Numbered from the stretch's first letter, positions 15,491 to 23,944 are shown. The stretch: 35,185 nucleotides of DNA from Pseudopelobacter sp964601865 (GCA_964601865.1 CAZRPI010000022.1:1-35185), one strand, 5' to 3'. Notes: a model not told the origin generated them from the sequence alone. Made by a program: numbers and translations.

Positions 15491-15520
15491 TTGACAAAAA
15501 CAGGGTAAAGGGCATTTTAT
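15491..15520 (+). promoter_or_regulatory. Putative promoter of the MscS-cNMP gene
   Basis: TTGACA (15491-15496) and TTTTAT (15515-15520) are 18 bases apart. They lie 120 bases upstream of the start at 15643. Confidence 0.45.
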
Positions 15521-15642
15521 GAAATGTATAGACGCTGGCACCCTCAACACTGCGGCATGACGGCGGAGGACAAGCTGGAGAAGGTGCCCATCGATCCGCC
15601 CTCTCTGATCCGCATTTGCAGCAAACTGGGAGGGGCTCGGGC

Positions 15643-17136
15643 ATGGACCTGAATAATCCGTCAATCCAGTCGGTCGACAGCGCGATATTTCTCGTCGGGA
15701 TGCTTATGGTGTTTTCCGCCATAGCACTGTTTTTCCGAATGGCGCGGAGAGTCGCGCCTCCGCCAGGCGTAACCTCCAGCATAAAATTGGCCATCCTGGG
15801 GTTGGCAGTCGTTGCAACCGACTCGTTCTTCGCGGCCGGAGACTTTCAGCAGGTGCTCCAGGGAATCGGGCGTCTGGCGCTCCTGATCTGCCTCGCGAAT
15901 CTGATCATCTATCTGATCGTCGATGTGTATCTCCACTACCGCTCCCGAACCGGCGTCGCCTCGTTTGTCCGTGACATCATCACCCTGATAGTGTACCTGC
16001 TGACGGCTATCTTCTCGCTTCGTGTGGTATTCCACATCGATATTACCTCCATCATCACGACTACCACCGTATTGACGGCTACCATTGCCTTTGCCATGCA
16101 GAGCACCATTACGAATGTCCTGTCGGGCTTTTCCATCCAGAGTGACGAGAACCTCAGAAAGGACACCTGGATAGCCATACGTGACAAGGATGTGGTCGGC
16201 AGAATCGTCAATGTCGGATTCTACTATACTTCTCTGAGGTGCCCCGACAACTCCGTCATGATGGTACCCAACAACCTTCTGATGCAGAACATAGTCACGA
16301 GTCTCGGTGCGGTTGATGACCCCGATTCGTCGGCAACGATGCTGGATATTGCGCTCGCATATGAGATTCCCCCGGAAAAGTCCAGGAGCATTCTCGCGAC
16401 GGTTCTTGCAGGCGAAACCGAGATTCTCGGGGAGCCGCCTCCCCAGGTCCGGGTTCACCGTTTTTCCGAAAATGCCATCGAGTATCGTCTGCGCTTTGTA
16501 CTCAAGAATTACGGGATGCGTGACCAGGTGGTGGACCGGCTCTATACCGCCATATGGTACGCAGTTACCAGGCAGGGATACCACTTCCCCTATCCTCAGC
16601 GGGAGATTTCGACCGTCAAGGACCGCGGGGCGCCCTTTTGCATGAATCGGGAGGAAATCAGGAGTGAACTTCACCGCCTGGATATATTTTCCTTTCTCGA
16701 TGAACATGAGACGCGGACTCTCGTCGAGAGCGCCAGTCTAAAAGTGTTCGGGCCACAGGAGATAGTCATCAGGGAAGGAGACGCGGGCGACACTCTTTTT
16801 GTCGTCATGCGCGGCAGGCTGCGGGTCCAGCAGAAGGGGGCCGAGGTAGGCTCACTGCAGGGGGGGGAGTTTTTCGGTGAAATGTCCCTCCTGACCGGAG
16901 CGCTGAGAAAGGCTACGGTGACGGCAATGGAGGAAGCCTGGCTGCTGGAGATCGGCAGGGATGTTCTTGAGCCGATCATCCGTCAGAACCCGTCCATAAT
17001 GGATGCGCTGAGCACCGTCCTGGCGGCGCGGGAAGAGGCCAACACCGAGCGTGTCCGGGCCCGCGACCTGAGAAGTGAAGCACAATCGAGAAAAGAAGAG
17101 ACCCTGGAGATCCTCCGGAAGTTCTTCGGTCTGTAG
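15643..17136 (+). CDS. MscS-family channel with C-terminal cyclic-nucleotide-binding domain
   Basis: Encodes 497 residues from the ATG at 15643, which follows GGGAGGGG. Three or four membrane helices come first (about residues 12-32, 46-66, 78-98, 108-130). Then the MscS pore helix and beta domain follow (TATIAFAMQSTITNVLSGFS; DVVGRIVNVGFYYTSLRCPD; MMVPNNLLMQNIV). The C-terminal cNMP-binding fold (about 345-465) has REGDAGDTLFVVMRGRLRV and the phosphate-binding cassette GGEFFGEMSLLTGALRKATV with its Glu and Arg in place. A short coiled tail ends the protein. This is the bCNG-type layout in which cAMP or cGMP may gate a mechanosensitive-like inner-membrane channel. Ligand and ion are not readable from sequence. 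Hsp20 follows with its own promoter. Confidence 0.9.
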   Translation: MDLNNPSIQSVDSAIFLVGMLMVFSAIALFFRMARRVAPPPGVTSSIKLAILGLAVVATDSFFAAGDFQQVLQGIGRLALLICLANLIIYLIVDVYLHYRSRTGVASFVRDIITLIVYLLTAIFSLRVVFHIDITSIITTTTVLTATIAFAMQSTITNVLSGFSIQSDENLRKDTWIAIRDKDVVGRIVNVGFYYTSLRCPDNSVMMVPNNLLMQNIVTSLGAVDDPDSSATMLDIALAYEIPPEKSRSILATVLAGETEILGEPPPQVRVHRFSENAIEYRLRFVLKNYGMRDQVVDRLYTAIWYAVTRQGYHFPYPQREISTVKDRGAPFCMNREEIRSELHRLDIFSFLDEHETRTLVESASLKVFGPQEIVIREGDAGDTLFVVMRGRLRVQQKGAEVGSLQGGEFFGEMSLLTGALRKATVTAMEEAWLLEIGRDVLEPIIRQNPSIMDALSTVLAAREEANTERVRARDLRSEAQSRKEETLEILRKFFGL

Positions 17137-17182
17137 AGAGGCTGGAGAGGGCGGTCGGGGTACCTGGCTTGCGGTTCCACCC

Positions 17183-17210
17183 TTGACAACCCGCAATCAG
17201 TCATTACCTT
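17183..17210 (+). promoter_or_regulatory. Putative promoter of hsp20
   Basis: CCTTGACA with TTGACA at 17183-17188, followed after 16 bases by TACCTT (17205-17210). The -10 is weak, and a heat-shock sigma form is not excluded. Confidence 0.4.
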
Positions 17211-17263
17211 ATTATCAGAAAGACCGGATACAGCATCAACACTTGCAGCAAGGAGGATTAACC

Positions 17264-17710
17264 ATGGCTCTTGTAAAATATAACCCGCTCCGGGAACTGC
17301 GCAGCATGCAGGAGCAGATGAACCGTCTGCTCAATATCTCCTGGAACCACGACCTCACCGGGGAAGACCTCCGGGAGGGGCTGTGGCAACCGCCCGTCGA
17401 TATCTATGAAACCGAGGACGCCATCGTCATCAAGGCGGAACTGCCGGATGTGGACCAGAAGGACATCGAGGTCCGCATCGAAGACAATACCCTGACATTA
17501 AGGGGCGAGCGCAGGCATGTTGGTGAGGTGAAGAAGGAAAACTACCACCGCATCGAACGCTATTTCGGCTCCTTCCAGCGCAGCTTCAGCCTGCCGACCA
17601 ACATCCGGCAGGACGGCGTCAGCGCATCCTGCGACAGGGGGGTCCTGACCATCACCCTCCCGAAAAAAGAGGAGACCAAGCCCAAACAGATCAAGGTTGA
17701 TGTCACGTAA
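17264..17710 (+). CDS. Small heat-shock protein, Hsp20 family
   Basis: Encodes 148 residues from the ATG at 17264, with AAGGAGG 7 bases upstream. The N-terminal arm MALVKYNPLRELRSMQEQMN is typical. The alpha-crystallin domain spans about residues 42-140, with PPVDIYETEDAIVIKAELPD, the RIEDNTLTLRGER strand, YGSF-like FGSFQRSFSLP, and GVLTITLPK (the G-x-L motif). It acts as an ATP-independent holdase that forms oligomers and keeps denatured proteins soluble. It is a single-gene unit between its own promoter-like sequence and a strong terminator. Confidence 0.95.
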   Translation: MALVKYNPLRELRSMQEQMNRLLNISWNHDLTGEDLREGLWQPPVDIYETEDAIVIKAELPDVDQKDIEVRIEDNTLTLRGERRHVGEVKKENYHRIERYFGSFQRSFSLPTNIRQDGVSASCDRGVLTITLPKKEETKPKQIKVDVT

Positions 17711-17734
17711 TTGCGCTAACCCACAGTAACATTG

Positions 17735-17766
17735 AAAGAGCCGGCGACCCCGGCTCTTTTTTTATT
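17735..17766 (+). terminator. Rho-independent terminator after hsp20
   Basis: AAAGAGCCGG (17735-17744) pairs perfectly with CCGGCTCTTT (17750-17759) around CGACC and runs into a T-tract. Confidence 0.93.
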
Positions 17767-17773
17767 TTTGTTC

Positions 17774-17801
17774 TTGCCATTTTCACTGCCTGTGTTACTA
17801 T
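17774..17801 (+). promoter_or_regulatory. Putative promoter of dusB-ntrB-ntrC
   Basis: TTGCCA (17774-17779) and TACTAT (17796-17801) are 16 bases apart, directly after the hsp20 terminator. They lie 64 bases before the dusB ATG. Confidence 0.45.
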
Positions 17802-17865
17802 GCCCAAAATTTAGGCATAAACCTATGATTTCCGCCTTTGCCACAGCGCGCCACCCCAGAGCATC

Positions 17866-18843
17866 ATGCTGAAACCACTGAAAATCGGCAGTCTTGCCCT
17901 GCCGCACAACGTCGTGCTGGCCCCCCTCGCAGGTATAACAAATCTGCCGTTTCGAATCATCTGCCGCCGCATGGGCGCGTCGCTGGCCTTTACCGAAATG
18001 CTCAGCGTCAACGGCTTGGTACGTTCGGGGCCCAACACCCTGGCGCTTCTGAAGAGTGCCTCGGAAGACCGGCCACTGGGGATCCAGCTTTTCGGGGAGA
18101 AGCCCGCTGATCTGGCCGAGGCGGCCCGCATGGTTGAGGGCAACTGTGAGCTGATCGACATAAACATGGGGTGCCCGGTGCGCAAGGTGGTGGGGACCGG
18201 CGCCGGCAGCGCCCTCCTGCGGGAGCCGCTCAAGGTCGCCGCCATCATCCGGGCGGTCAGGGGCGCCACGCCGCTTCCATTGACAGTCAAGATCCGCTCC
18301 GGCTGGAGTCATGGCGACCGGACTTTTCTGGAAATAGCGGCCATAGCGCAGTCGGAGGGGTGCGACGCCGTCTCCTTCCATCCCAGGAGCCGGAGCCAGA
18401 TGTTTTCGGGCCAGGCAGACTGGAGCCAGATCGGGGAACTCAAGACAAGGCTCTCCATCCCGGTGATAGGGAGTGGTGACCTCTTTACCGCCCGGGACTG
18501 CCACAGGATGCTGAACGAAACCGGCTGCGACGGGGCCATGGTTGCGCGCGGAGCGCTGGGCGCGCCCTGGATCTTCAGGCAGATCCGCGAGTATCAGGAG
18601 AACGGCGCCGCAACTCCAGTGACCAACGTGGAACGCGCCGCCATAATCCAGGAGCACCTGGACCTCTATCTCCAGACATACGGAGAGGCCGTTGCCAGCA
18701 GGGAAATGAAAAAGCATATCGGCTGGTACGCCAGGGGCTTTGCAGGGGCCGCGGACATACGCCGCGCGGCCAACGATTCCCGTTCAACCGCCGAGATCAG
18801 GGCGCTGGCGGACAGAATCAGCCGGATACCGGACATGACATGA
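17866..18843 (+). CDS. dusB: tRNA-dihydrouridine synthase DusB
   Basis: Reduces a uridine in the tRNA D-loop to dihydrouridine, using FMN and NADPH. Encodes 325 residues. Seen: VVLAPLAGITNLPFR (FMN site, about 16-30), TEMLSVNG, GIQLFGEKP, DINMGCPVRKVVGTGAGSALL with catalytic Cys103, TVKIRSGW, SFHPRSRSQMFSGQADW, and IPVIGSGDLFTARD followed by CDGAMVARGALGAPWIF. All key residues are present and the length is normal. In many bacteria dusB precedes a regulatory gene, and here the ATGA overlap with the next gene implies translational coupling to the histidine kinase. Confidence 0.95.
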   Translation: MLKPLKIGSLALPHNVVLAPLAGITNLPFRIICRRMGASLAFTEMLSVNGLVRSGPNTLALLKSASEDRPLGIQLFGEKPADLAEAARMVEGNCELIDINMGCPVRKVVGTGAGSALLREPLKVAAIIRAVRGATPLPLTVKIRSGWSHGDRTFLEIAAIAQSEGCDAVSFHPRSRSQMFSGQADWSQIGELKTRLSIPVIGSGDLFTARDCHRMLNETGCDGAMVARGALGAPWIFRQIREYQENGAATPVTNVERAAIIQEHLDLYLQTYGEAVASREMKKHIGWYARGFAGAADIRRAANDSRSTAEIRALADRISRIPDMT

Positions 18844-19949
18844 AAAAGAATGAAAAAACGGAAGAAACACCGGTACCCCTGAATGATTACTACGCCACGG
18901 TCATTGACAGTGTGGGTGACGGCGTCATAGTCGTAAATCGCGACGGAATCATTACGCTCTGCAATCCGGCGGCGGAGGAAATCAGCGGATTTTCCCGGCG
19001 CCTTGCCCTGGGCGCCGAGTTCCAGAGACTCTTCTGCCAGGAAAAGACCCTCGTCGAGATGGTTGCCAAAACAATCCGGACCGGCATAACCATCTCCGAC
19101 AACGAGAATGTGGTCATGCGAAGCACCGGCAGGGTTACGCCCGTGGCGGCCACATGCTACCCGCTGATGCTTGCCCACGGCGAAAACATCGGCGCCATCC
19201 TGACGCTTAAGGACATCACCTATATCCGTGAGCTGGAAGCGGCGGTACGGCAGGCGGACCGGCTCTCAACCATGGGAACCCTGGCCGCGGGTCTAGCCCA
19301 CGAGGTCAAGAACCCCCTGGGTGGCATAAAGGGGGCCGCCCAACTCCTGGAGCAGGAACTGAGCGAAGACAGCGAACTTCTTGAGTATACCAGGGTGATG
19401 ATCCGCGAAACCGACCGCATCGACCGCATCATACGCGAACTTCTGGAACTGGCTTCACCCCGCGGCCTGAAACTGACGCCGGTCAACCTGCACCGGGTGC
19501 TGGGCGACATACTGCTGCTGCAGAAGCGGACGGTTGCCAGGCGGGATATCTCGTTTGTCACCCATTTCGATCCCAGCATACCGGACATCATGGCCGACCG
19601 GGAGATGCTGATCCAGCTGTTTCTGAACCTGGTCCGCAACGCCCTCGATTCCATGGGGGAATCGGGACGGCTGACAGTGACCAGCAGGGTATTGTCCGAC
19701 TACCGGATGGCCAAGAACGAGCGGCAATCTCGCATGGTTGCGGTCGAGGTATGCGACGATGGCCCGGGCATCCCCAGTGAGGACCTGGAAAACATCTGGA
19801 CCCCCTTTTTCAGCAGCAAACCCACCGGCGCCGGCCTGGGCCTGACCATCTGCCACAAGATCGTCGCCGAACACCGCGGCATGATCAAGGTGGAGTCGGA
19901 CCCCGGCCACGGGACGAAGTTTACGGTCCTGCTGCCACTCGTGCAATAA
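18840..19949 (+). CDS. NtrB-type sensor histidine kinase (PAS, HisKA, HATPase)
   Basis: Encodes 369 residues and is cytoplasmic with no membrane helix. The PAS domain covers about residues 15-130 (VIDSVGDGVIVVNRDGIITLCNPAAEEISG). The dimerisation domain has phosphoacceptor His154 in GLAHEVKNPLGGIKGAAQLL, very close to NtrB. The ATPase domain has the N-box LVRNALDSM, G1 DDGPGIP and G2 GAGLGLTICHKIVAEHRG. Coupling to dusB is by a 4-base overlap. The response regulator follows after 93 bases and is the obvious partner. Nitrogen sensing is possible, but Geobacter relatives have several NtrB-like kinases. No glnA or glnB is adjacent, so the signal is unassigned. Confidence 0.9.
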   Translation: MKKNEKTEETPVPLNDYYATVIDSVGDGVIVVNRDGIITLCNPAAEEISGFSRRLALGAEFQRLFCQEKTLVEMVAKTIRTGITISDNENVVMRSTGRVTPVAATCYPLMLAHGENIGAILTLKDITYIRELEAAVRQADRLSTMGTLAAGLAHEVKNPLGGIKGAAQLLEQELSEDSELLEYTRVMIRETDRIDRIIRELLELASPRGLKLTPVNLHRVLGDILLLQKRTVARRDISFVTHFDPSIPDIMADREMLIQLFLNLVRNALDSMGESGRLTVTSRVLSDYRMAKNERQSRMVAVEVCDDGPGIPSEDLENIWTPFFSSKPTGAGLGLTICHKIVAEHRGMIKVESDPGHGTKFTVLLPLVQ

Positions 19950-20042
19950 AATCAGAGGAGCAGGGAGCCGGCAAGCCGAGGGTGGAGATGGAAAGGTTTT
20001 CCCTGGCCCCCAATCCCAAGCCCCCAACTAACGAGGTTTATT

Positions 20043-21485
20043 ATGTCCCTGAATAGAATCCTGGTGGCAGACGACGAAGAGAGCATGCGCTGGGTTCTCT
20101 CCAAGGCCCTGAAGCGGAAGGGGTTTACGGTTGACCTTGCCAGCGACGGCCGCCAGGCCCTGGCCCTGATCCAGGAGAACAGCTATGACCTGGCCATCCT
20201 CGACATCAAGATGCCCGGCGTGAACGGACTTGACCTGCTGGAACGGATCCGGGAGTTGAAGAGTGACCTGCTGGTGGTTATCATGACCGCCGAGGCCAGC
20301 ATGAAAAACGCCGTGGAGGCCATGAAACGGGGCGCCTACGACTACATCACCAAGCCGTTCGACCTGGATGTCATCGACGCCATCGTTGAAAAGGTCGCCC
20401 GGGCGCGCCAGATTGCAGGCCAGGTCTCGCTGCTGAAGCAGGAACTGATCGAGCATTATCAGGTGGAAAAAAACATCATCGGCAACTCGGCTGCCATGCA
20501 GTCGGTCTACAAAACCATCGGCAAGGTCGCGGACAGCGATATTACGATCCTGATCCAGGGCGAATCCGGCACGGGGAAAGAGATGGTGGCCCGGGCGGTC
20601 CACTTCAATTCCGGCCGTCTGGGCAAACCGTTCGTTGCCATCAACTGCGCCGCCATCCCCCGCGACCTCCTGGAGAGCGAACTGTTCGGCTCCGAGAAGG
20701 GCGCCTATACCGGCGCCAGCGAACGCAAGCAGGGCAAATTCGAGCAGGCCAACAACGGCACGATTTTCCTGGACGAGATCGGCGATATGCCCCTTGATTT
20801 GCAGGCAAAGATCCTGCGGGTCCTGCAGGAGCACGAGGTCACCAGGGTGGGCGGCTCCCAGAGCATGCCGGTCAACGTGCGCATCGTTGCGGCGACGAAC
20901 CAGGATCTGCAAGAAAAGGTGCGCCGCAAGGAGTTCCGGGAAGATCTCTACTACCGGCTGAACGTCGTACCGATTACCCTTGCCCCGCTGCGGGAAAGGC
21001 TGGACGACATCCCGGTACTGGCACACTACTTTCTGGACCGCACCTGCTCCGAGCTGTCGATCCCTCCGAAACAGCTCACCGACGAAGCCCTGTCGCTGTT
21101 GGGTTCCCACACCTGGCCGGGCAATGTCCGTGAGCTGGAAAACACCATCAAGCGGGCCGTCATCCTCTCCAACGACCCCATGCTGACTGCCGCCGATTTC
21201 GAGAGTCTTCAACCAGAGGTGGGAGACACGGCGACCAGCTCCCAGGAAACCTCTCTGGAAGCGATCGTTGACAGAAAACTGCGGAGCTGTTTCACCGGGA
21301 TTGAAAAGCTCGACCGGGGAGACATTCACGCCAAGGTGCTGCAACAGGTGGAACGCCCCCTGATCCGGCTGATTCTGGAGAAGACAAAATGGAATCAGGT
21401 CAAGGCCGCCGACATTCTGGGAATCAACCGCAACACCCTGCGCAAGAAGATCCACGAGCTGGAAATAGAACTGAAAAGGGGCTGA
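20043..21485 (+). CDS. NtrC-family sigma-54-dependent response regulator
   Basis: Encodes 480 residues. The receiver has Asp10-Asp11, phosphorylated Asp54 (ILDIKMPG) and Lys in YITKPFD. The AAA+ domain has Walker A GESGTGKE, the sigma-54 contact loop as GAYTGA (Tyr instead of the usual Phe, a tolerated variant), Walker B IFLDEIGDMPL, and the arginine-finger segment FREDLYYRLNVVPI. A Fis-type helix-turn-helix ends the protein (LILEKTKWNQVKAADILGIN). It binds enhancers and opens promoters held by RNA polymerase with sigma-54. It is paired with the kinase upstream. A hairpin follows the stop. Confidence 0.93.
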   Translation: MSLNRILVADDEESMRWVLSKALKRKGFTVDLASDGRQALALIQENSYDLAILDIKMPGVNGLDLLERIRELKSDLLVVIMTAEASMKNAVEAMKRGAYDYITKPFDLDVIDAIVEKVARARQIAGQVSLLKQELIEHYQVEKNIIGNSAAMQSVYKTIGKVADSDITILIQGESGTGKEMVARAVHFNSGRLGKPFVAINCAAIPRDLLESELFGSEKGAYTGASERKQGKFEQANNGTIFLDEIGDMPLDLQAKILRVLQEHEVTRVGGSQSMPVNVRIVAATNQDLQEKVRRKEFREDLYYRLNVVPITLAPLRERLDDIPVLAHYFLDRTCSELSIPPKQLTDEALSLLGSHTWPGNVRELENTIKRAVILSNDPMLTAADFESLQPEVGDTATSSQETSLEAIVDRKLRSCFTGIEKLDRGDIHAKVLQQVERPLIRLILEKTKWNQVKAADILGINRNTLRKKIHELEIELKRG

Positions 21486-21505
21486 CCGGATATCCGGCCA
21501 GCCCC
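21478..21505 (+). terminator. Hairpin between convergent ntrC-type gene and argC
   Basis: GGGGCTG (21478-21484) pairs with CAGCCCC (21499-21505), and the inner CCGG/CCGG pairs after one mismatch. It overlaps the end of the regulator gene. The T-run is distant (ATTTTT from 21515), so termination is plausible but not strong. Confidence 0.5.
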
Positions 21506-21534
21506 ATCGATCACATTTTTATGCAGTGAAATAA

Positions 21535-22575
21535 TTACGGATACAGGGCCGGAGCGGCAAGCCCGGTGGTCTCCGGGAAGCCGCAGACGATGTTCATGTT
21601 CTGCACCGCCTGCCCCGAGGCGCCCTTCATCAGATTGTCGATTGCGGAGACGACTATTATCCTTCCCGTGCGCCTGTCCACCAGCGGCGCCACGTCACAG
21701 AAATTGGAGCCCCGCACGTACGCGGTGGAGGGGAGATTTCCCTGCGGCAGCACCCGGACGAACGGTTCTCCCCGGTAAAATTCATTGTAGAGCTCCCCGA
21801 GTTCCCCGGCCGTCGTCTCCCTCACGGGCGAGGCATAGATGGTGGAGAGTATGCCCCGGTCCATGGGCACCAGATGGGGCGTGAAGGTAATGGTAACCTG
21901 CTCACCGGCCAGAAGCGACAACTCCTGCTCAATCTCGGGAGTGTGCCGGTGGACGCCCCCGACTCCGTAAGGCTTGTACCCCTCGTTAACCTCGCAGTAC
22001 AGCGACTCCACCTTGGCGGTGCGACCCGCTCCGGTAACACCGGAGGCCGAATCCGCGATGATGCTGGCCGGGTCGATCAGTCCGTTTTTCAGGAGCGGCG
22101 CCAGCCCCAGCACGATGCTGGTGGGATAGCAGCCGGGATTGGCCACCAGTTTCCTGCCGGCAATCTCATTCCTTCTTATTTCGGGAAGTCCGTAGACCGC
22201 CTCCCGGAGCAACTCGGGGTTCAGATGTTCCTCGTACCAGGCGCCGTACACCTCCGGATCGTTCAGGCGGTAATCGGCGGACAGATCGATGATTGTCTTT
22301 CCCTGCTGAAGAAAGGTCGGCGCGACTTCCATCACCGTTTTGTGCGGCAGCGCGGTAAAAACCAGATCGGCCTTTCCGGAAACCCGCATCGGCTCCAGGT
22401 TTTCCAGCACGAGATCGCAGCAGCCACGCAGGGAGGGATAGAGGGCGTCGATGCGTTTTCCGGCGCTCCGCTCCGATGTCACGCACGTCAACGTCACGTG
22501 CGGATGACCGTGAAGAATTCGAACCAGTTCGACACCCGTATACCCGCTGGCGCCTACAACCGCAACTCTAAGCAT
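21535..22575 (-). CDS. argC: N-acetyl-gamma-glutamyl-phosphate reductase
   Basis: Third step of arginine synthesis: NADPH reduction of N-acetylglutamyl phosphate to the semialdehyde. Encodes 346 residues. Seen: Rossmann motif VGASGYTGVELVRIL (residues 7-21), the catalytic Cys149 in ANPGCYPTS, DSASGVTGAGR (about 175-186), and the histidine-bearing HRHTPEIEQEL (about 208-220). Length and motifs are those of the common type 1 enzyme. GGAGGTGGC lies just before the ATG. It is a single gene here; other arg genes are not in the window. The 418-base upstream gap contains repeats. Confidence 0.95.
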   Translation of the reverse strand: MLRVAVVGASGYTGVELVRILHGHPHVTLTCVTSERSAGKRIDALYPSLRGCCDLVLENLEPMRVSGKADLVFTALPHKTVMEVAPTFLQQGKTIIDLSADYRLNDPEVYGAWYEEHLNPELLREAVYGLPEIRRNEIAGRKLVANPGCYPTSIVLGLAPLLKNGLIDPASIIADSASGVTGAGRTAKVESLYCEVNEGYKPYGVGGVHRHTPEIEQELSLLAGEQVTITFTPHLVPMDRGILSTIYASPVRETTAGELGELYNEFYRGEPFVRVLPQGNLPSTAYVRGSNFCDVAPLVDRRTGRIIVVSAIDNLMKGASGQAVQNMNIVCGFPETTGLAAPALYP

Positions 22576-22617
22576 GATGCCACCTCCAAATCTTGGTTCA
22601 ACCCACTACAGGCAGTC

Positions 22618-22862
22618 TCACGCGAAGCCGCGAAGAACACGAAGTAAAGTCATCCACGCGGCCGGTGAGAATATTTGACACATCTGAGCCTCTTGCAAAA
22701 ACCCTTTCCCCCCTTCGACGAGTTCAGGGCGAACGGATTTTGTCTTGATAACATGCTGATATTCCGCTCATGGTCAGCTTGTCGAACCATGAGCGGAATA
22801 CTTTTGCAAGAGGTTCATCTATTTGAATTTCTTTGCGTCTGCGCGCCTCAGCGCGATCAAGC
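22618..22862. repeat. Older imperfect inverted repeat split by MITE copy B
   Basis: The left arm CTCACGCGAAGCCGCGAAGA (22618-22637) resembles the reverse complement of the right arm around 22836-22855 (GTCTGCGCGCCTCAGCGCGA), about 14 of 20 positions by eye. The MITE-like copy B lies between the arms. The rest of the 22576-22993 gap shows no gene. Confidence 0.35.
22686..22816 (+). mobile_element. MITE-like repeat, copy B
   Basis: A 131-base element with inverted ends GAGCCTCTTGCAAAA (22686-22700) and CTTTTGCAAGAGGTTC (22801-22816). Inside are CCCTTCGACGAGTTCAGGGC, GAACGGAT, and the hairpin ATTCCGCTCATGGT (22761-22774) / ACCATGAGCGGAAT (22786-22799). It is non-coding. Copy A at 7852-7983 has the same order of parts in the opposite orientation. 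Confidence 0.75.
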
Positions 22863-22928
22863 GCAGTTCTCAGACAAAGTTCTTGGCAAATGGTTGCCGG
22901 ATTTGACATTGAACCACGAACCTCGAAC

Positions 22929-22966
22929 AAAAAAATAAGGGGAAACTCCGTACGGAGTTTCCCCTT
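22929..22966 (-). terminator. Rho-independent terminator of rplM-rpsI
   Basis: Bases 22937-22966 form a perfect 30-base palindrome with AAGGGGAAACTCCGT as one arm. On the minus strand it is followed by TTATTTTTTTG, as expected for the end of the rpsI transcript. Confidence 0.9.
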
Positions 22967-22993
22967 GACAGCTCTGCCGTACGCAGCTCTCTC

Positions 22994-23386
22994 TTAACGC
23001 TTGGAGAACTGGAAGCGGGCGCGGGCCGCTTTCTTGCCGTATTTTTTCCGTTCCTTCACCCGTGAATCGCGGGTGATGAAACCGGCCTTTTTCAGCGGAA
23101 GCCGCAGTTCGGGGTCGACGTCCAGCAGGGCCTTGGTAATGCCGTGCCTGATGGCGCCGGCCTGACCGGAGTCGCCACCACCGTGAACCGTAACGAAAAC
23201 ATCGAACTTGCCGAGATTCTCCGTCAGTTCCAGGGACTGGCGCACCACCATCTTGGAGGTCTCGCGCCCGAAATAGTCATCGATCGACTTGTTGTTTATG
23301 GTGATAGAACCGGCACCCGGCTTGATCCATACCCTGGCCACCGAACTCTTGCGTTTGCCTGTTCCGTAATAGCTAGCTGCTGCCAT
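22994..23386 (-). CDS. rpsI: 30S ribosomal protein S9
   Basis: Encodes 130 residues of the small-subunit head protein whose C-terminal tail reaches the P-site tRNA. Seen: YYGTGKRKSSVARVWIKPG, the GGGDSGQAGAIRHGITKALL segment, and the conserved basic end KKYGKKAARARFQFSKR, which closes with the usual SKR. AGGAG lies before the ATG at 23386. It is second in the rplM-rpsI operon, 21 bases after rplM, and is followed by a strong terminator. Confidence 0.98.
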   Translation of the reverse strand: MAAASYYGTGKRKSSVARVWIKPGAGSITINNKSIDDYFGRETSKMVVRQSLELTENLGKFDVFVTVHGGGDSGQAGAIRHGITKALLDVDPELRLPLKKAGFITRDSRVKERKKYGKKAARARFQFSKR

Positions 23387-23407
23387 ATCGCGCTTCTCCT
23401 CAGAGTA

Positions 23408-23836
23408 TTAAAGTTCGAGTTTCTTGGGCTGCTGGGCGTCATGGGGATGGGCCGCGCCAGCATAGACCTTCAACTTCTTGAGCATATGCCGTGAAAGCTT
23501 GTTCTTGGGAAGCATCCCCCTGACAGCCGTCCGGATGAGCTCTTCCGGTTTCTTCTCCAGAAGCTTGCCGGCGGTGATCTCCTTGATTCCACCGGGAAAA
23601 CCGGAGTGGCTGTAGTAGCTCTTGTCCGCCAGTTTGCGGCCGGTAAGAGCGATCTTTTCGGCGTTTATCACGATAACGAAGTCGCCGGTGTCCACGCTGG
23701 GAGTAAAAATAGGCTTATTCTTACCCCGCAGGATGTTCGCCACCTGTGTGGCAAGCCGGCCGAGCACCAGATCCTGCGCATCCACGAGATACCAATCACG
23801 CTTAACATTTTCGAGTTTTGCAACTTCGGTTTTCAT
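23408..23836 (-). CDS. rplM: 50S ribosomal protein L13
   Basis: Encodes 142 residues from the ATG at 23836, with GAGGAA upstream. The frame is open further, but the family starts here (MKTEVAKLENVKRDWYLVDA). Seen: LGRLATQVANILRGKNK, FVIVINAEKIALTGRKLADK, YYSHSGFPGGIKE, and VRGMLPKNKLSRHMLKKLKVY. These are the standard L13 blocks. It is an early assembly protein of the large subunit. First gene of the operon with rpsI, driven by two tandem promoters on the minus strand. Confidence 0.98.
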   Translation of the reverse strand: MKTEVAKLENVKRDWYLVDAQDLVLGRLATQVANILRGKNKPIFTPSVDTGDFVIVINAEKIALTGRKLADKSYYSHSGFPGGIKEITAGKLLEKKPEELIRTAVRGMLPKNKLSRHMLKKLKVYAGAAHPHDAQQPKKLEL

Positions 23837-23897
23837 AGATTCCTCACATAACACGATCCACACCGCTGGCTGGATCCTGGTTTTTTCGAAGAGATGT

Positions 23898-23926
23898 AAG
23901 CTACTAAATGGCCATCCGGGTGTCAA
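23898..23926 (-). promoter_or_regulatory. rplM promoter P1 (proximal)
   Basis: On the minus strand TTGACA (23926-23921), 17 bases, then TAGCTT (23903-23898). It lies about 60 bases from the rplM ATG. Confidence 0.6.
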
Positions 23927-23944
23927 GGAAAAAGTTCTTTGCCT

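Noticed and set aside
22675..22938. A small 87-residue gene upstream of rpsI's terminator
   Set aside because: Its sequence is a translation of the repeat element and flanking debris. It has no ribosome-binding site and no protein-like features.
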